Origin: Erythrobasidium yunnanense
Taxonomy: Eukaryota; Basidiomycota; Cystobasidiomycetes; Erythrobasidiales; Erythrobasidiaceae
Length of the DNA stretch: 64,000 nucleotides
Assembly (NCBI GenBank): GCA_001600175.1
Contig: BCJC01000003.1
Location: forward strand, 2,170,001 to 2,234,000
Direction: 5' to 3'
Position numbers and translations under genes: made by a program
Shown: positions 1 through 10,271 of the stretch, piece by piece
How positions within the stretch are numbered: the stretch's first letter is position 1
Layout of the letters: each line of letters begins with the position of its first letter
The notes under the pieces: model-generated
Databases searched by the model: none
What the model was told of the DNA's origin: nothing
Seen by the model: the letters and a program-made list of their open reading frames with translations, nothing else

Positions 1-748
1 CCAATACTTGCGTATCGTCGTCTGCGACCACAAACCACTTTGGCTTTACTTCTTGCCCATTCTTGTCGGTGTAGACTGTGTTGTGCATGAGTCTCGGCAT
101 GTTCATGACTCTCTGCTCGTATCGCTCGTATTTTCCCAAGTCTACTGCCTCAACATGGCAGTGCTCCAATCCTTCTTTCTCCAGGTAATACTTGAGATCC
201 CTGACGAACATGACTTGATCCTTCGGTAAGGCGATCACGCATTGCGCTCCTGACTTCAAGAAGTGCTTCCAAGTAGCACACATATCTCGTACTCTCAAGT
301 ATGGCGACGTGAAGCCGAAAACGATCTCTTCCGCTTTGACGTTATCTGGCAGGCCAGAGATGACGGCTTGCCTGGGGTAGACACTGATAGTGTGCTCTTT
401 TGATGGAGCTGCATTGCGCTCATAACCTCTGTAGTGTGCTAAGCTGCCATTGATCCACTCGAGCGGTGATTCACGCCGTGGTAAGAAGGTATCTTCCGAC
501 CAGTCAAACACTTTTTGGGGAGTTTTGCTTTCAACAAAAGCTTCTTGTTTCGTCCTTAGAGTGATATCGAAGATGTGCTGGCGGTCATTGATGCGATTGA
601 GCACACTTCGAGCCGATAGCAGCAAGGCCAGACCACCGACGAGCCCGAGGATATAGGAGAGTAGGCGATGCCGCCGTAAGCTTGACAGATTGTTATTGTT
701 GTTGGCTGATCTTCCGTAGCCTCTTTTCTCGCCCAGCAGCGGCTCCAT
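1..748 (-). CDS. Fringe-like (GT31/DUF604-type) glycosyltransferase, 3' end cut by window edge
   Basis: A leftward frame opens with ATG at 746-748 and stays open to base 1, giving about 249 residues with no stop or obvious intron. Residues 1-30 are basic and Asn-rich, and residues about 31-47 form one hydrophobic segment, which is a type II membrane-anchor layout typical of Golgi glycosyltransferases. The visible part ends in KWFVVADDDT (about residues 237-246). That is the DDD metal/sugar-nucleotide motif context of Fringe-like GT31 and DUF604 enzymes in fungi. The catalytic second half lies outside the window, so donor and acceptor cannot be named. Family assignment rests on the DDD motif, its spacing from the anchor and the surrounding sequence style. 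No other start codon upstream fits as well. Confidence 0.75.
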   Translation of the reverse strand, partial: MEPLLGEKRGYGRSANNNNNLSSLRRHRLLSYILGLVGGLALLLSARSVLNRINDRQHIFDITLRTKQEAFVESKTPQKVFDWSEDTFLPRRESPLEWINGSLAHYRGYERNAAPSKEHTISVYPRQAVISGLPDNVKAEEIVFGFTSPYLRVRDMCATWKHFLKSGAQCVIALPKDQVMFVRDLKYYLEKEGLEHCHVEAVDLGKYERYEQRVMNMPRLMHNTVYTDKNGQEVKPKWFVVADDDTQVL

Positions 749-1486
749 CGCGTTGAGACTCGCTATCGATACCAAGCTTTTCTCCTTCTTTCTTCGTTCA
801 AAATGGCCAGGACTGGTCCCGCTAAACAGCGCCGTCTTCTCTGATAGTCGCTGCTCTCTCACTCAGCCTGTTCCTGCAAAGTTGTTGGGAAAAGCAAGAA
901 GACCTTTGCCCAACGCGCCACCTGCCGAAGCTGGTCTGGGACACTCAGCGATGACGATGTTTACTCGGAAAACAACAGGGAAATGTATTCGTGTTCGCAG
1001 TACACGCTCTGATGATACTATGTCTGTGCTGGCCCAAGCTGGCCCTCCAGGGCTGACTCAACCTGATCAATCCGACATCCTAAATTCTCCTCCTTCTGCG
1101 ATGTCTTCCCTGCAGCCATAAGGGTCCTGTGTGTCTCTTCTTGCAGCTCGAGGCGATGAGAGTTATGTCGGATCAGAGACACAAGCAGATTCAGCACAAG
1201 ATATCGGAATGCGGAGGATCACTCGCCATCATGTCCGCCGTACTTCCTTCACACAGCCTGTGCCTTCCTGCACTCCTCACCTGCGAATAAAGACGTCACG
1301 ATCCATGAACGATGCACCTGTGATCCTTTGTAACAGCAAATATGCCTGTCATATGTCTGACAGGCGGAATGTCTCCTCTGACACATTTCTCCTATAACAC
1401 TTGTCAGCGATTGATGCTTTCTCGCCGCATCGGTTGGTCATCCAGACACGCCGCGAGGAACATCTTGTCACCTCTTAACGGGATTC
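749..1486. other. Stretch without a recognisable gene
   Basis: This 740-base stretch holds the 5' flank of the glycosyltransferase gene and the 3' flank of the next leftward gene. Short rightward frames exist (a small one starts at the ATG at 812), but I recognise no family and no convincing splice pattern. A perfect 8-base inverted repeat with a 6-base loop lies at 1344-1365. A small unannotated gene here cannot be excluded. Confidence 0.4.
1344..1365. repeat. Short perfect inverted repeat (8-base arms)
   Basis: Arms GCCTGTCA and TGACAGGC are separated by 6 bases, which could form a small hairpin or a palindromic protein site. It lies in a stretch with no confident gene. A match of this length can arise by chance in 64 kb. 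Confidence 0.4.
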
Positions 1487-2308
1487 TCAAAAGGCTTTTG
1501 GGATACAAGGCGCGACGTTTCGGCAGCAAATCTGCCATTCCAAGAAGAGTGGTGCTAGAGGCACGAACTCTGAACCATATAGTTGCTCTAGCGCCTTGCG
1601 ATTCAAGCTGATTTTGGCCGACAGGCAGGCCATGAGCAGGCCACGAAGCTGCCCAATCGTATAGACTTTGGGATCAAAGTGGCGGCAGGAGATACCACAG
1701 ATCATCGACCTTCTGGGAGACGTCATACCGACGTGAACCAGCGGGTCTCTTCGGAGGTACAGCGAATACAAGTATTCGGGAAGTGCCTCATAGGCGGCCC
1801 ACGATATGGTAGGCATCCATTTCCCTGATGCTGAATCCAAGGGTGGCTGACTCGACGCTTCCTCATGTGTGCCGGCTGATGCTAGTACCTCTTCGATGAG
1901 TCTGGTCCATGAAATCCGAAATAAAAATCGCCACATATCTCGTGGTCGTCTGGAAGTGTCTTTGCGCTGCATGCACAGGACGTAATCCACAGTAGAAACA
2001 TGTGAGCTCCATCGTCTTGAGGAGAGCTTGCGGAAGTGCGAACGAGCGTCATCGACGCTTTCTGGGATGTATGAGGGCGCGAGCGGTGTCAGCATGCAAA
2101 GTGGAAGGGAGCGAGTAGGGAGCTCGGGGACATTCTCAAAGAATGCGTCGATGGTGATAGAGTTGCTGAAGCTGAGATCGTTTGCGTCGATGAAGGTATG
2201 CTGCCGCCCGCCTGTTCGGACGATGGTTACGCTGAGCCAGGTGAGATGAAACCATATTGAGCAATAAAATAGAAGACGACGGGAGATCGGGCAGCATATG
2301 TGATGCAA
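1487..2308 (-). CDS. Unrecognised protein-coding exon(s)
   Basis: A leftward open frame of up to 273 codons ends at 1487. From about base 2250 downward the translation looks like real protein: mixed hydrophobic and charged residues, balanced composition and few rare residues. It includes a hydrophobic, Leu/Tyr-rich stretch around YEALPEYLYSLYLRRD. I recognise no domain. The upstream part (2250-2308) is hydrophobic and may be intronic, so the true 5' boundary is unknown. The frame is probably the last large exon of a gene that also includes coding sequence further right (2661-3250). Solitary LRR or F-box-type proteins of this fungus have a similar texture, but that is only an impression. Confidence 0.35.
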   Translation of the reverse strand: MHHICCPISRRLLFYCSIWFHLTWLSVTIVRTGGRQHTFIDANDLSFSNSITIDAFFENVPELPTRSLPLCMLTPLAPSYIPESVDDARSHFRKLSSRRWSSHVSTVDYVLCMQRKDTSRRPRDMWRFLFRISWTRLIEEVLASAGTHEEASSQPPLDSASGKWMPTISWAAYEALPEYLYSLYLRRDPLVHVGMTSPRRSMICGISCRHFDPKVYTIGQLRGLLMACLSAKISLNRKALEQLYGSEFVPLAPLFLEWQICCRNVAPCIPKAF

Positions 2309-2660
2309 AGCGTATCTGGGTAAGTCTTGATGTAAAATTCAGACATGCCGCGTGGAGGCTCTTACCAAGTGGCCGTGACACTCGAGCCCAGAAAATGCTC
2401 TTGTCGTTACATATATGGTTTACGAGAGACGCGCATGCGCAGGATCGCTCGTGCTCCCTTCGCGACGGGCAGCCGGCCTGTGGTTGTACATCATGCAGAT
2501 AGTATCGTCTGCGCCTGCTATGTCGGACTCTGATGCTGTTCCAACTTGGACGTGTCGTCCAGTTTCACATGAATAGGGACAGAGGCTTTACAAAGCGCCT
2601 GGCCTAGTCGTCTTTGATGAGTATGCGAAGATCCGGCACCAGGAGCTTGATACCCGACAT

Positions 2661-3929
2661 TTATTGCCTGCTGATCTTGAAACCGTCGTCCACTTCTAGT
2701 AGCATGGCGAGATTATGGGCGTCCTTTAAACCCGATGAACATGAGCTCCGCGCTGGAGATATTGCCGTCATAGTATACATGGTGTAGATAACCTTGGGCA
2801 GGTGTGGAAAACGTCCGATAGTGGGCGATGTCTTGATGAGGTCTGCTACGGCGGTTGCAGCGATTTTTGGCGAAGACGGCCTAGGCTCGTCTTCGAACAT
2901 GAAGTCGATGACTGCAGCCCTTATGACGATCAGCTTGTCGAGCTGTCCGCCGTAGGTTCGAAGCCAGTCCAGCGGCTCTGTCGAGTCACGCTTAATTCGA
3001 CTTGGCTGCCGCTGACCGAGCAATTCGTCGACTGCTACGATGAGGAGCGTTCTCAGAGGAAGAGAGATGAAGGAGGTTCCCTTGACCCGGTTGCGATAAA
3101 GTCTGGTCTTGTCAGATGTTCCAAGGCCTTTCCATGCCATAAAGCTTCTTGTCGCTGGCAGACGATTCCTTCATCCTGCAGCTTCTTCCCGAAGGCGCAC
3201 TCTCGGGGTTGCTTGATGTCTATAGGACCAGCGAAGTCATGAGACTGCATGTGCGTTTGGATATCACTGCTTAGGGAATGCCGGTATCAATCGTACATGT
3301 TTGGCGAATATGCTTATTGAAACATTACCTCGAAGACAAGGTGTCGAAGGCCTTATAACAGCCCTCTGTATCGCATAGTGAATGCTCCGTTGCTCCTCGT
3401 ACTGCGGGAATCACGTGGCTGGCGATGTGCGAGGACGGTGTGCCACGACAGTGATACCAGGAGCTGCTCACCATGAAGCAGTTAGCATATACTCTGATAT
3501 TGATATTGAGGATGGCACGTACCCTCTGTTACATCTTCTGTCGAAGCAAGCGGAAGATAGCTATGTCCTTCGAAAGACGTTGATGACGAAGGCACACCTT
3601 CATACGCATGAAGATGTCTTCGAACCAGATGCGAGACATGCAGAGTAAGATTATCTCCACGTTAACTACCTTTTAGATATGAGGATGCTGGCCTCACCTT
3701 TGATTGTACTGTTATAGTGAGAACCTGGGTCAGAAGCTATCCAATATGAGCGTTGTTGACTAGGAGGTAGAGCTGGAAGTCCATCGATTGGTTGTGATAG
3801 AATGAGACAAGTAGAAGTAGTATTCGTGGTAATAGTAAAAGGAGAAGTAGATGTAGGAAAGGAAGTCAAGGGCAGTGTAGTGATAATTAGGGGAATTGAG
3901 ATGAAGAAAGATAAGAGAGGCAAGGGCAT
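2661..3929 (-). CDS. Putative multi-exon gene with a possible C2H2 finger
   Basis: Several leftward frames look coding but the joins are not settled. One frame starts at the ATG at 3929 with a hydrophobic, Ser/Thr-rich N-terminus that resembles a signal peptide. Near 3375-3330 a frame reads CDTEGCYKAF and then LSS. Splicing out a plausible 62-base intron (GTAATG donor at 3328, AAGCAG acceptor ending at 3267) continues it as SDIQTHMQSH. Together these give Cys-x4-Cys and His-x3-His, a C2H2-like zinc finger with a slightly long 14-residue spacing. Downstream coding-like sequence includes DEPRPSSPKIAATAVADLI. The whole could be one gene reaching 1487, or two genes. I do not recognise a family beyond the possible finger. 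Confidence 0.3.
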
Positions 3930-4301
3930 CTGCAGCAGCTTTTATAGTTAGCCTGGAAGATAGTCAATAGCACGTAGGCTGTCAGTCTGTTCTTCCACTG
4001 TCATGGAAGTGGAAGATTAGGATCGGCACTAAGAGTCAGCATCGAATGTTCTCGATGCCGACAAATACTATTTCACGCTGTATCTCGCACCGAATGATAG
4101 CCGGCATCGTCTGACGCTGGAAGATGCTGGCAGGCCCAGGAGAGACGAGTCCTGCTTTCACAGGAAGGTCTGCAAACGAGTCAGCGTGGAGCTCAGCTGG
4201 CTTCATGATGCATCAGCTATCCATCAAACCCCTGCAGCTCTAACCTTTCTTGACTCCCCACTACAGACCCCAAGATTACGTCCTTATGCGATACTATACT
4301 T
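3930..4301. other. Intergenic stretch
   Basis: These 370 bases lie between the uncertain leftward gene and the stop codon of the MFS transporter gene. They would carry the promoter of the former and the 3' untranslated region of the latter. I see no reading frame, repeat or RNA gene that stands out. Confidence 0.45.
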
Positions 4302-6045
4302 CTATGCCTTCATGAGTAACTTCGCACTCTTTTGTACGTATACCTTCGCTCCAAATAGGACGAAAGCGCTAAGGATCGTAAGTGACCCGCAGAAGCAGAT
4401 CGAAATGAGGTATGCGTTCGCTCCACTCCGACCAAGAGAGCTTCTCGAGTAATCGACAAGCGCTATCGCTGCTGCTTGTGCGAGTGCGACAGGCGCTGCT
4501 GTTATAATGTAGTATATCGACAGCGCACTGGCCAGGTCTTGCATGCCTACGACGCTTCGAATGACGGGTGGTCCAGATGCCCAGAGAGTACCGCCCACCA
4601 GGCCTTGAACGAGAGCGAAGATGACAAGCACGCCAAACGACCGAGCTGGAAGCCAGATGACGAAGCATGAAAGACCAGAGATGATGTGAATGATGATTGT
4701 CGAGTTGATGCGGCCGCCAATATCGAGGCTATATCCACAGATCGGTCGTCCTATCATCTGACCTGCTGCCAAGATCGATTGGAGAGCTGCACCTTGCGTC
4801 TGCGAAAGGCCTAACCCATTTGTCGAAAATGATGCCAGCGAGAAGAGAGCGATGAAGTAGCCCATCACTATAAAAAGGCAATTAGATCACTGTCAAGAAG
4901 CTGTCGAGAGAAGAGTCTCACTAGCAAGCGCGCTCCACACCCAAACCCAGACGAAACCCTTATGCCATAGAAAGTGGAATTTGAGTGGTTCGCTTTTAGC
5001 TTTCAGGCTTTTGCGACCTAGGCAGAGGTTCAGCCAGCGTCACTAGTCCCTTGCAGCAGACAGCAAACCTCTGGCCAGAAAGATCGCCGGCGTGACGAGC
5101 GCCAGTGAGACCAGACCGTTTATGATCAAGGCCCACCGGATACCAAGGCTATCTATTGACACGCGTGTAGTATTGGCCAAGATGAGTGCGCCTGCTCCAG
5201 ACCCTGCATTTGCAAAGCCTTGTGCTAGCGATAACCGCTTATTAAACCAATGTGCCATTAAGGGCGTGCAGGGCACCATGGTCTGCGGACCGCATCGTCA
5301 GCAAGACAGATTGCACAACAGACGGTGTGAAGTGTACCAGTCCTAGCCCTAGACCGAAAAATACGCCTTGCGTAGCTAGGAAAGCTCCAAACGTGTGACT
5401 GATGCCTGCCAGGCATTGGCTGACCGTGAGGGAGATAGCGCCTGCAGTCAAGGATGAGCTAGGCGACAGAATTGCGTTCTTTCACGTAGACCTACCGATC
5501 ACCAGAGGTGTCCTGAAGCCGAAGGTTCGTATCAGGAAGGTAGTGACAGGTGCCGTTATAAACGCGATCCCGACACAGAGTCCTCCGACAAATGCATAGC
5601 GCAGAGGACTGCCACCGCTGAAGTAGTTATTCGCAATGTAGTAGCTGGAAGGAAGCGCATTCGGTCAGGTGATGCCATCTCGTCGAGAAGGTAAAGGAAG
5701 GGCATACGAGAGGTAGACGCCGTAGGTTGTTGAGACGCCCCAAGTACCAGCGTTAACACAGAAGACGCAGAAGACCACAACCCTGGAAAGCGCAAATCTT
5801 GTCAGCTATGCCGAGCTGCCGGTGATCCTGCAAAGTACCAGCCATATCCTCCCTGCAAGCAGAGTCAGCAAAGGTACGGTACTTTGTTAGATGCAACGCA
5901 CCTCTGGAAAGTCTTCTTCCTGCACTTTGGGCGCGACGCCTACAGGCGCATCGGGCTGATCATCTGAGCGGAGTTCTTCTTTTGCAGCGAGGCCAGCGCC
6001 TTCTGGATCAAGTTGCAGCGAGTGTTCTGTATCTTTTGCAGACAT
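4302..6045 (-). CDS. Monocarboxylate-type MFS transporter
   Basis: A multi-exon leftward gene with start ATG at 6043-6045 and stop at 4302-4304. It encodes an acidic, charged N-terminal tail of about 55 residues and then the first membrane helix of the monocarboxylate transporter (MCT/Mch) family: GGYGW, then GVSTTYGVY. An intron splits the codon of the Trp in GGYGW. Further exons give AFVGGLCVGIAFITAPVTT, LGLGLVHFTPS, and WFNKRLSLAQGFANAGSGAG, the loop-and-helix motif before helix 5 of this family. The last large exon gives the C-terminal six helices. A plasma-membrane proton symporter for monocarboxylates or related solutes is the family role; yeast relatives are of uncertain substrate, so none is assigned. 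It is transcribed divergently from the DUF7704-like gene at 6303 with 257 bases between. Confidence 0.85.
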
Positions 6046-6302
6046 TGCGATCCATTGAGAAGCAAAGGGCTGCTGCTGATCCCTGCGAAAAGTAAAGTAC
6101 GCCGATTGTTGGCCGGCAAGAACGGCCTTCGGACAGCGTGCAAGCGGGCTGAACCAGGAAATGAGTATGAAAGCGAAACAGAATCGCACTGTACGCGTTC
6201 GCAGAGCTGAGTTGTTCAGGACCGATGTATCTGCGCAATGCAGCGCGTTGATGAGCGCGAAAGATGCGGATCTTCGTCTAACCGAATGCTTGAAAACTGA
6301 TC
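6046..6302. promoter_or_regulatory. Divergent promoter region
   Basis: These 257 bases separate the start codons of the leftward MFS transporter and the rightward membrane-protein gene, so they must carry both promoters. No specific site was identified. Confidence 0.4.
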
Positions 6303-7020
6303 ATGACAGCTCTGCCTTCACCATACTATGAATTCTTCACATATGTCGAACCTTCTCTAGCCTTCATCGGCGGTTTATATGCCTGGCTATTCCCACGAAT
6401 CTACTGCAATGGACTTCTTCCTGCGCCTATGCTCAGCATGTTCCCTTCTCAAGATGTCTGCACGAGAAGCGGTGTGATGGCTGTGAGACAGCTAGGCAAT
6501 TGTCTGTCCTTTCCTACTTGACCTTCGCAAGAGCGTTCTTATCTGACGTCTGGCCAGGCTATTTCCTGCTGGCGATGATGTACTTCTAGCTGGCAACATC
6601 GTTCTGTGAATATATCTAATGGCTACCACAGTTCTTTCTTCATGCTACCAGCCTTGACACGTTTAGCGATGCCGCAAGAACAGCTCATAAAGACACTTCG
6701 GACTTTCTTCGGCATTCTGGCCGTAGCTGACCTGACACATGTAAGAGCTTCATCGCGGAGTATCCCGCTGCAGCTGATCGTGCTGCCCGCCAGATCTTCT
6801 GCACCTTTATCGATCTGGGGACATGCACGTTCTATCCTTCCACTTGGAATAGCCTTGTGCATGGCAAGTTGCGAGAAATCGGACTGCTATATCCTGTATA
6901 CTGATGAGAACTTCTCTTACAGGCAACACTACCCTCGTTCTTGGGCTTTTTGCGTGGCGTTGCGCATATTTCAGATACTCAGGCAGAGCACTGCAGAAGC
7001 TGAAGACAAAAGCTAGATAG
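6303..7020 (+). CDS. Small multipass membrane protein, DUF7704-like; apparent frameshift
   Basis: Start ATG at 6303, stop TAG at 7018-7020. The N-terminus MTALPSPYYEFFTYVEPSLA leads into the first of about four hydrophobic helices. Later exons read FGILAVADLTH, then IFCTFIDLGTCTFYPSTWN, then HGNTTLVLGLFAWRCAYF. This helix order with an Asp-Leu-Thr-His turn and a C-terminal Trp-Asn...His-Gly-Asn segment fits the fungal DUF7704 family of unknown function. Three introns are inferred; one is GC-AG (6864-6922). Near 6505-6520 the first exon runs into a stop, while the expected continuation (YLTFARAFLSDVW) lies one frame away with no room for an intron. That implies one missing base: a sequence error or a disabling mutation. 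The stop lies 71 bases from the end of the convergent TRF4-like gene. Confidence 0.6.
6864..6922 (+). other. Predicted GC-AG intron
   Basis: This 59-base intron would begin GCAAGT and end CTTACAG. Removing it joins CAT G to GC AAC and gives His-Gly-Asn-Thr-Thr followed by a membrane helix. GT donors nearby give a different, less hydrophobic C-terminus. GCAAGT is the usual consensus for the minor GC-AG class of spliceosomal introns. Confidence 0.55.
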
Positions 7021-7091
7021 ATCACGTTGTAGAGGCCGATAGATACAACGACAATTGCCCTGTACTCCTCGACCATCACGAGCGATCGCGC

Positions 7092-9782
7092 TCACTTCGA
7101 AACGACATATGACTCGCTATCTGAATCATCGCTGCTATTTACCACCGCCTCTCGCTGTCCCTTAGCGCTCCAGAATTCCTTCTTCTTCTGATTGCTCATC
7201 CTCGACTTAACAGCACTCGGCCTCGTAGGTTTCGTGATATCCGGCCCTTTAGCAACAATCTCGATAGACGAGGTCGAAGAAGCTGTGTCCATATCTGAGT
7301 TACCTTTATTCCCTGCGCGTCTCCGTCTCCTCTTTTTGCTATTCCCATTCTCAACAACTGGCTTGGCGGAGTCGGCCGTCTGAGAAGCAGATTTTGTCCG
7401 AGATCTTGTCCTCGGACGCGTTGGCGTATCTACCACTTCCGCCTTCTTAGGCTTTGCATTACCATTCTTCCGCTTACTCTTGGCTGGCAATGGCGGGAGA
7501 TGCTGATCCTCTTCGTCATCTGCTGAGATGATGAGGCTGCTATCCTCATCGCTGCTAGTCTCCAACCCGTTCTGATGCTCAAGAAGCTCTCCCTCTTCCG
7601 ATGACTCGCTAGAGTCCGGTACTACGTAGCTTATCTTCTCAGGCTGCTGTACTCTCTGCTTGCCCTTCTTGACGGAGTAGCGCGAGTCTTCTTGCCCATT
7701 GATGCTTGCGTTAGGCAAGTCTTTTGACCGTGTCTCCGGAGAGGGCGAATCCAAGTTGATGAACCCTACGTCTGGCTTTAGTCGCTTTGAAGGAGGTTCA
7801 GGCGATGAGACGATCTCGATGACTTTGGACGCTTGAGCTTTTGAGGCTGGGACAGCAGGAGCTTGGTTCTCCTTCTGCGAATCGGCTTTCTGCATGACGC
7901 CTTGTAGCCAGGATGGACGGTTCGGTAGTGGGTGCTTCGAGGTAGTAGGCGGAGGAGGCGGAGGCGGTTGTTCTGCAGGGAACGGAGGTAAAGGAGGTGC
8001 TGCTGCATAGGCTGTCGCTGCGCATCGAATCAGCTTACTTCTTACAATATAAATGCTGGACAGACTTACGAGCATGCCCATCGGGTAATGACTGCCCTTT
8101 CTTAGCTTGCAGCTCGACATTCATACCAAATTCATCGTACGTATGTATCGGCATACCAACCGATCTCTGCACCCTTCCATTATCGCTCAAAGCTTTAATC
8201 TCCTTCCTACTCTTCTCAATATCCGTCGTCACGCCTAATATAGCTCCTAGTAAACTCTTCCTGCACTCATCTATATCTTGGCTCTCTTCGCCTGTAGCGT
8301 GTGGTATTGCACGCCCTGATAAGGTATTGAGCTGTACACCTTGCTGTACAGCTGCTATTCGAGCGAGGATTATGGAAGTCCGGTAGTACAGTGACGCTGT
8401 CAGGACTTCGTAGGCACCGCCTAGTGATTGTCTGACAGCTAGTATATTGTGCGATCCACCTGCAACATCGTTGGCTGAAAGTCATCCGTCAGCTTAAAGG
8501 CTCATCGTTGCGGAAAGACTTGCTCACTTGGATCTGCTGGGTCCTCTATCGAGAGTAGATACGGCTGATTTGGCCTTGCCCAGCCTCTCCGTACTTTCGA
8601 ATAGTATGATCCACTTCCAGACACGCATATCCCCACATCGTCGAAATTGAAGTTCTTGCCATAGACTTCGAGAAACTCGATGAGCAGCGTTCCTAAATTA
8701 TCGTATGCTCTGATCTCCTTCGCTTGTAGTTTCGGATGCATCTGCAAGAAGGAGACCACTAGCAAGATGATGCTATAGCTTCCTAACCCTCCTGAATAAA
8801 CTTCGTTCATATTCCGCTGATTCAGAAAGGCCTTGACGACCTGCACTAATGCTCTAGCGGAGTCTTCTCCGACTTGCTTGAACAGCTCATTCACGCGCTT
8901 GCTGACATTCAAGCCATTTGTCATGTTCAGCGAGATATCGATCTTGAAGCCGCCTTGTACCGAGATGAACTTGACGATGGGCACCTTTGCTTTCGCTATC
9001 ACGATGACGTCTTTGCCGATGCCGGATGATGTGAGAAGGCCAGATATAGCATATAGTATCTTCTTCTGCTGCGTCTTGATGCTAGGTATCGAAGGCGAGA
9101 CTACGACTAGATCGATGTCTCTGAATGTGGCCCGTTCAGATGGCGTAATGCATAGAGAGAGGGATGGAGTGCTAGCTCACCCTGTAGGAAGGTATAGCCT
9201 CGTTTCGAAACTCCCAAATGCATGTACTCTGGCATCTCGCCAGCGATTTGTGATGAGCCGCCTGACAGACTCTACGACGCAGCTTCGCAGATCGTGCTCT
9301 TGATCTGTAGGTGATATATACTGTGCGAACGCCTTGATCTCTGCGGAAAGTCTAGCGAAGTCGTTTCGTCAGATCTTGCCATGCGTGCATCTTCCTGGAA
9401 GTATCGAAAGACTGACTGGTCTGTTGCGCTCGCATATGCGTCCCAATCTACGTTCGCAGTCCATGGCCTATATATATGCAGACAGTGCGCCCATCGTGTC
9501 AGCGTATTTTGCCAAAATCTTATCGAAGCCAGCTCCAGCGTACGTTGTCTTTTCTACATCTTGAAGTCGTTTCTTGCCTTTGTCTTCAAGAACTTGGCCT
9601 ATACTGCGTTTCTGACCTCGTCTGAAACCTCCAAGCTCGCCGTTCTCCCTGCTGTTCCCTCTGTCATCGCCCAGGATGTCGCCAAAAGAGATGAAATCCT
9701 CCTGCTGCGCGAACCCCCGCTGCGCCGTCGACGTCGATGTCGACGCCTCTGCGTTCCCGTTCATAGCACTGGATCGAAACAT
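7092..9782 (-). CDS. Trf4/5-type non-canonical poly(A) polymerase
   Basis: Leftward multi-exon gene of roughly 790 residues that tags nuclear RNAs with short poly(A) tails for exosome decay (TRAMP complex in yeasts). In order: a Gly/Ser-rich N-terminus; a helical stretch LSAEIKAFAQYISPT; the nucleotidyltransferase signature HAFGSFETRLYLPTG followed across an intron by DIDLVVVSP, carrying the GS motif and the catalytic Asp pair; then VIAKAKVPIVKF and the central domain; then PAP-associated residues NDVAGGSHNILAVRQSLGGA, a Trf4-family hallmark. The last 300 residues are low-complexity, with runs of Pro, Ser/Glu and Arg/Lys that look nuclear-localising. I chose ATG 9780-9782 (MFRSSAMNG) as the start; an in-frame ATG at 9935 would add 51 residues. 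It faces the DUF7704-like gene tail to tail. Confidence 0.9.
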
Positions 9783-10271
9783 TTGGCGCTGCCTTGCAGC
9801 TCGTTGTGGACCGAAAGCAAGCTTGGAATCGATGACCTTTGGTGTGATCTCTGAATGCCCGCAGACCATGCGAATGCTTTTACACCAGCTATCCAAGCAG
9901 TACACATCCACATCGTCAGGATTCGGGTCTCTCAAGGCTCGGCTGCAGCCCGCATAGCTGCGAAGCCTGAATCGTAGGCAGCACCTTCAGATTTGGACAG
10001 TCCGCGAGGATCTGGCAATGAAAGCAACAGCGCAAAGGTCAGGTATGCTTCTAGTCCTGCTTCAAGCATCTGCAAGCCGGCCTATGACAGCTACTCCGAC
10101 TGTTTTGAAAAGCTGCAGGCCTCCTAGGGTGTCTTACCATGGCTAGGAGGACTGCTGTTTTGTCCAGTCATAGATATTTGTAATCTCACATAGACAAGCA
10201 TTCACCTGTCTCGACGCTCTCAACATGTTACGCAAGCTTCTCGGCTTGCCTTTGCACGTATTCGACATCCT
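9783..10271. promoter_or_regulatory. Divergent promoter region with a small inverted repeat
   Basis: This 490-base stretch lies between the start of the leftward Trf4-like gene and the rightward F-box-like gene. An imperfect inverted repeat at 10115-10155 has an 8-base perfect core (CCTCCTAG and CTAGGAGG) plus 4 more pairs beyond one mismatch, with a 15-base loop. No core promoter element was identified. Confidence 0.4.
10115..10155. repeat. Imperfect inverted repeat between divergent genes
   Basis: Core arms CCTCCTAG (10120-10127) and CTAGGAGG (10143-10150) are perfect complements. GCAG and CTGC pair outside them after one G-A mismatch. It could be a palindromic factor site or chance. Confidence 0.4.

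Noticed and set aside
812-1018. Possible small spliced gene starting at the ATG at 812
   Set aside because: One candidate intron gives a 50-residue protein, but there is no family match and the splice sites are weak.
2802-3242. Rightward 146-codon frame
   Set aside because: The leftward frames over the same bases have better protein texture and plausible splice sites.
9720-9760. GTCGAC-rich palindromic stretch
   Set aside because: Explained by Ser-Thr repeat codons in the N-terminus of the Trf4-like protein.
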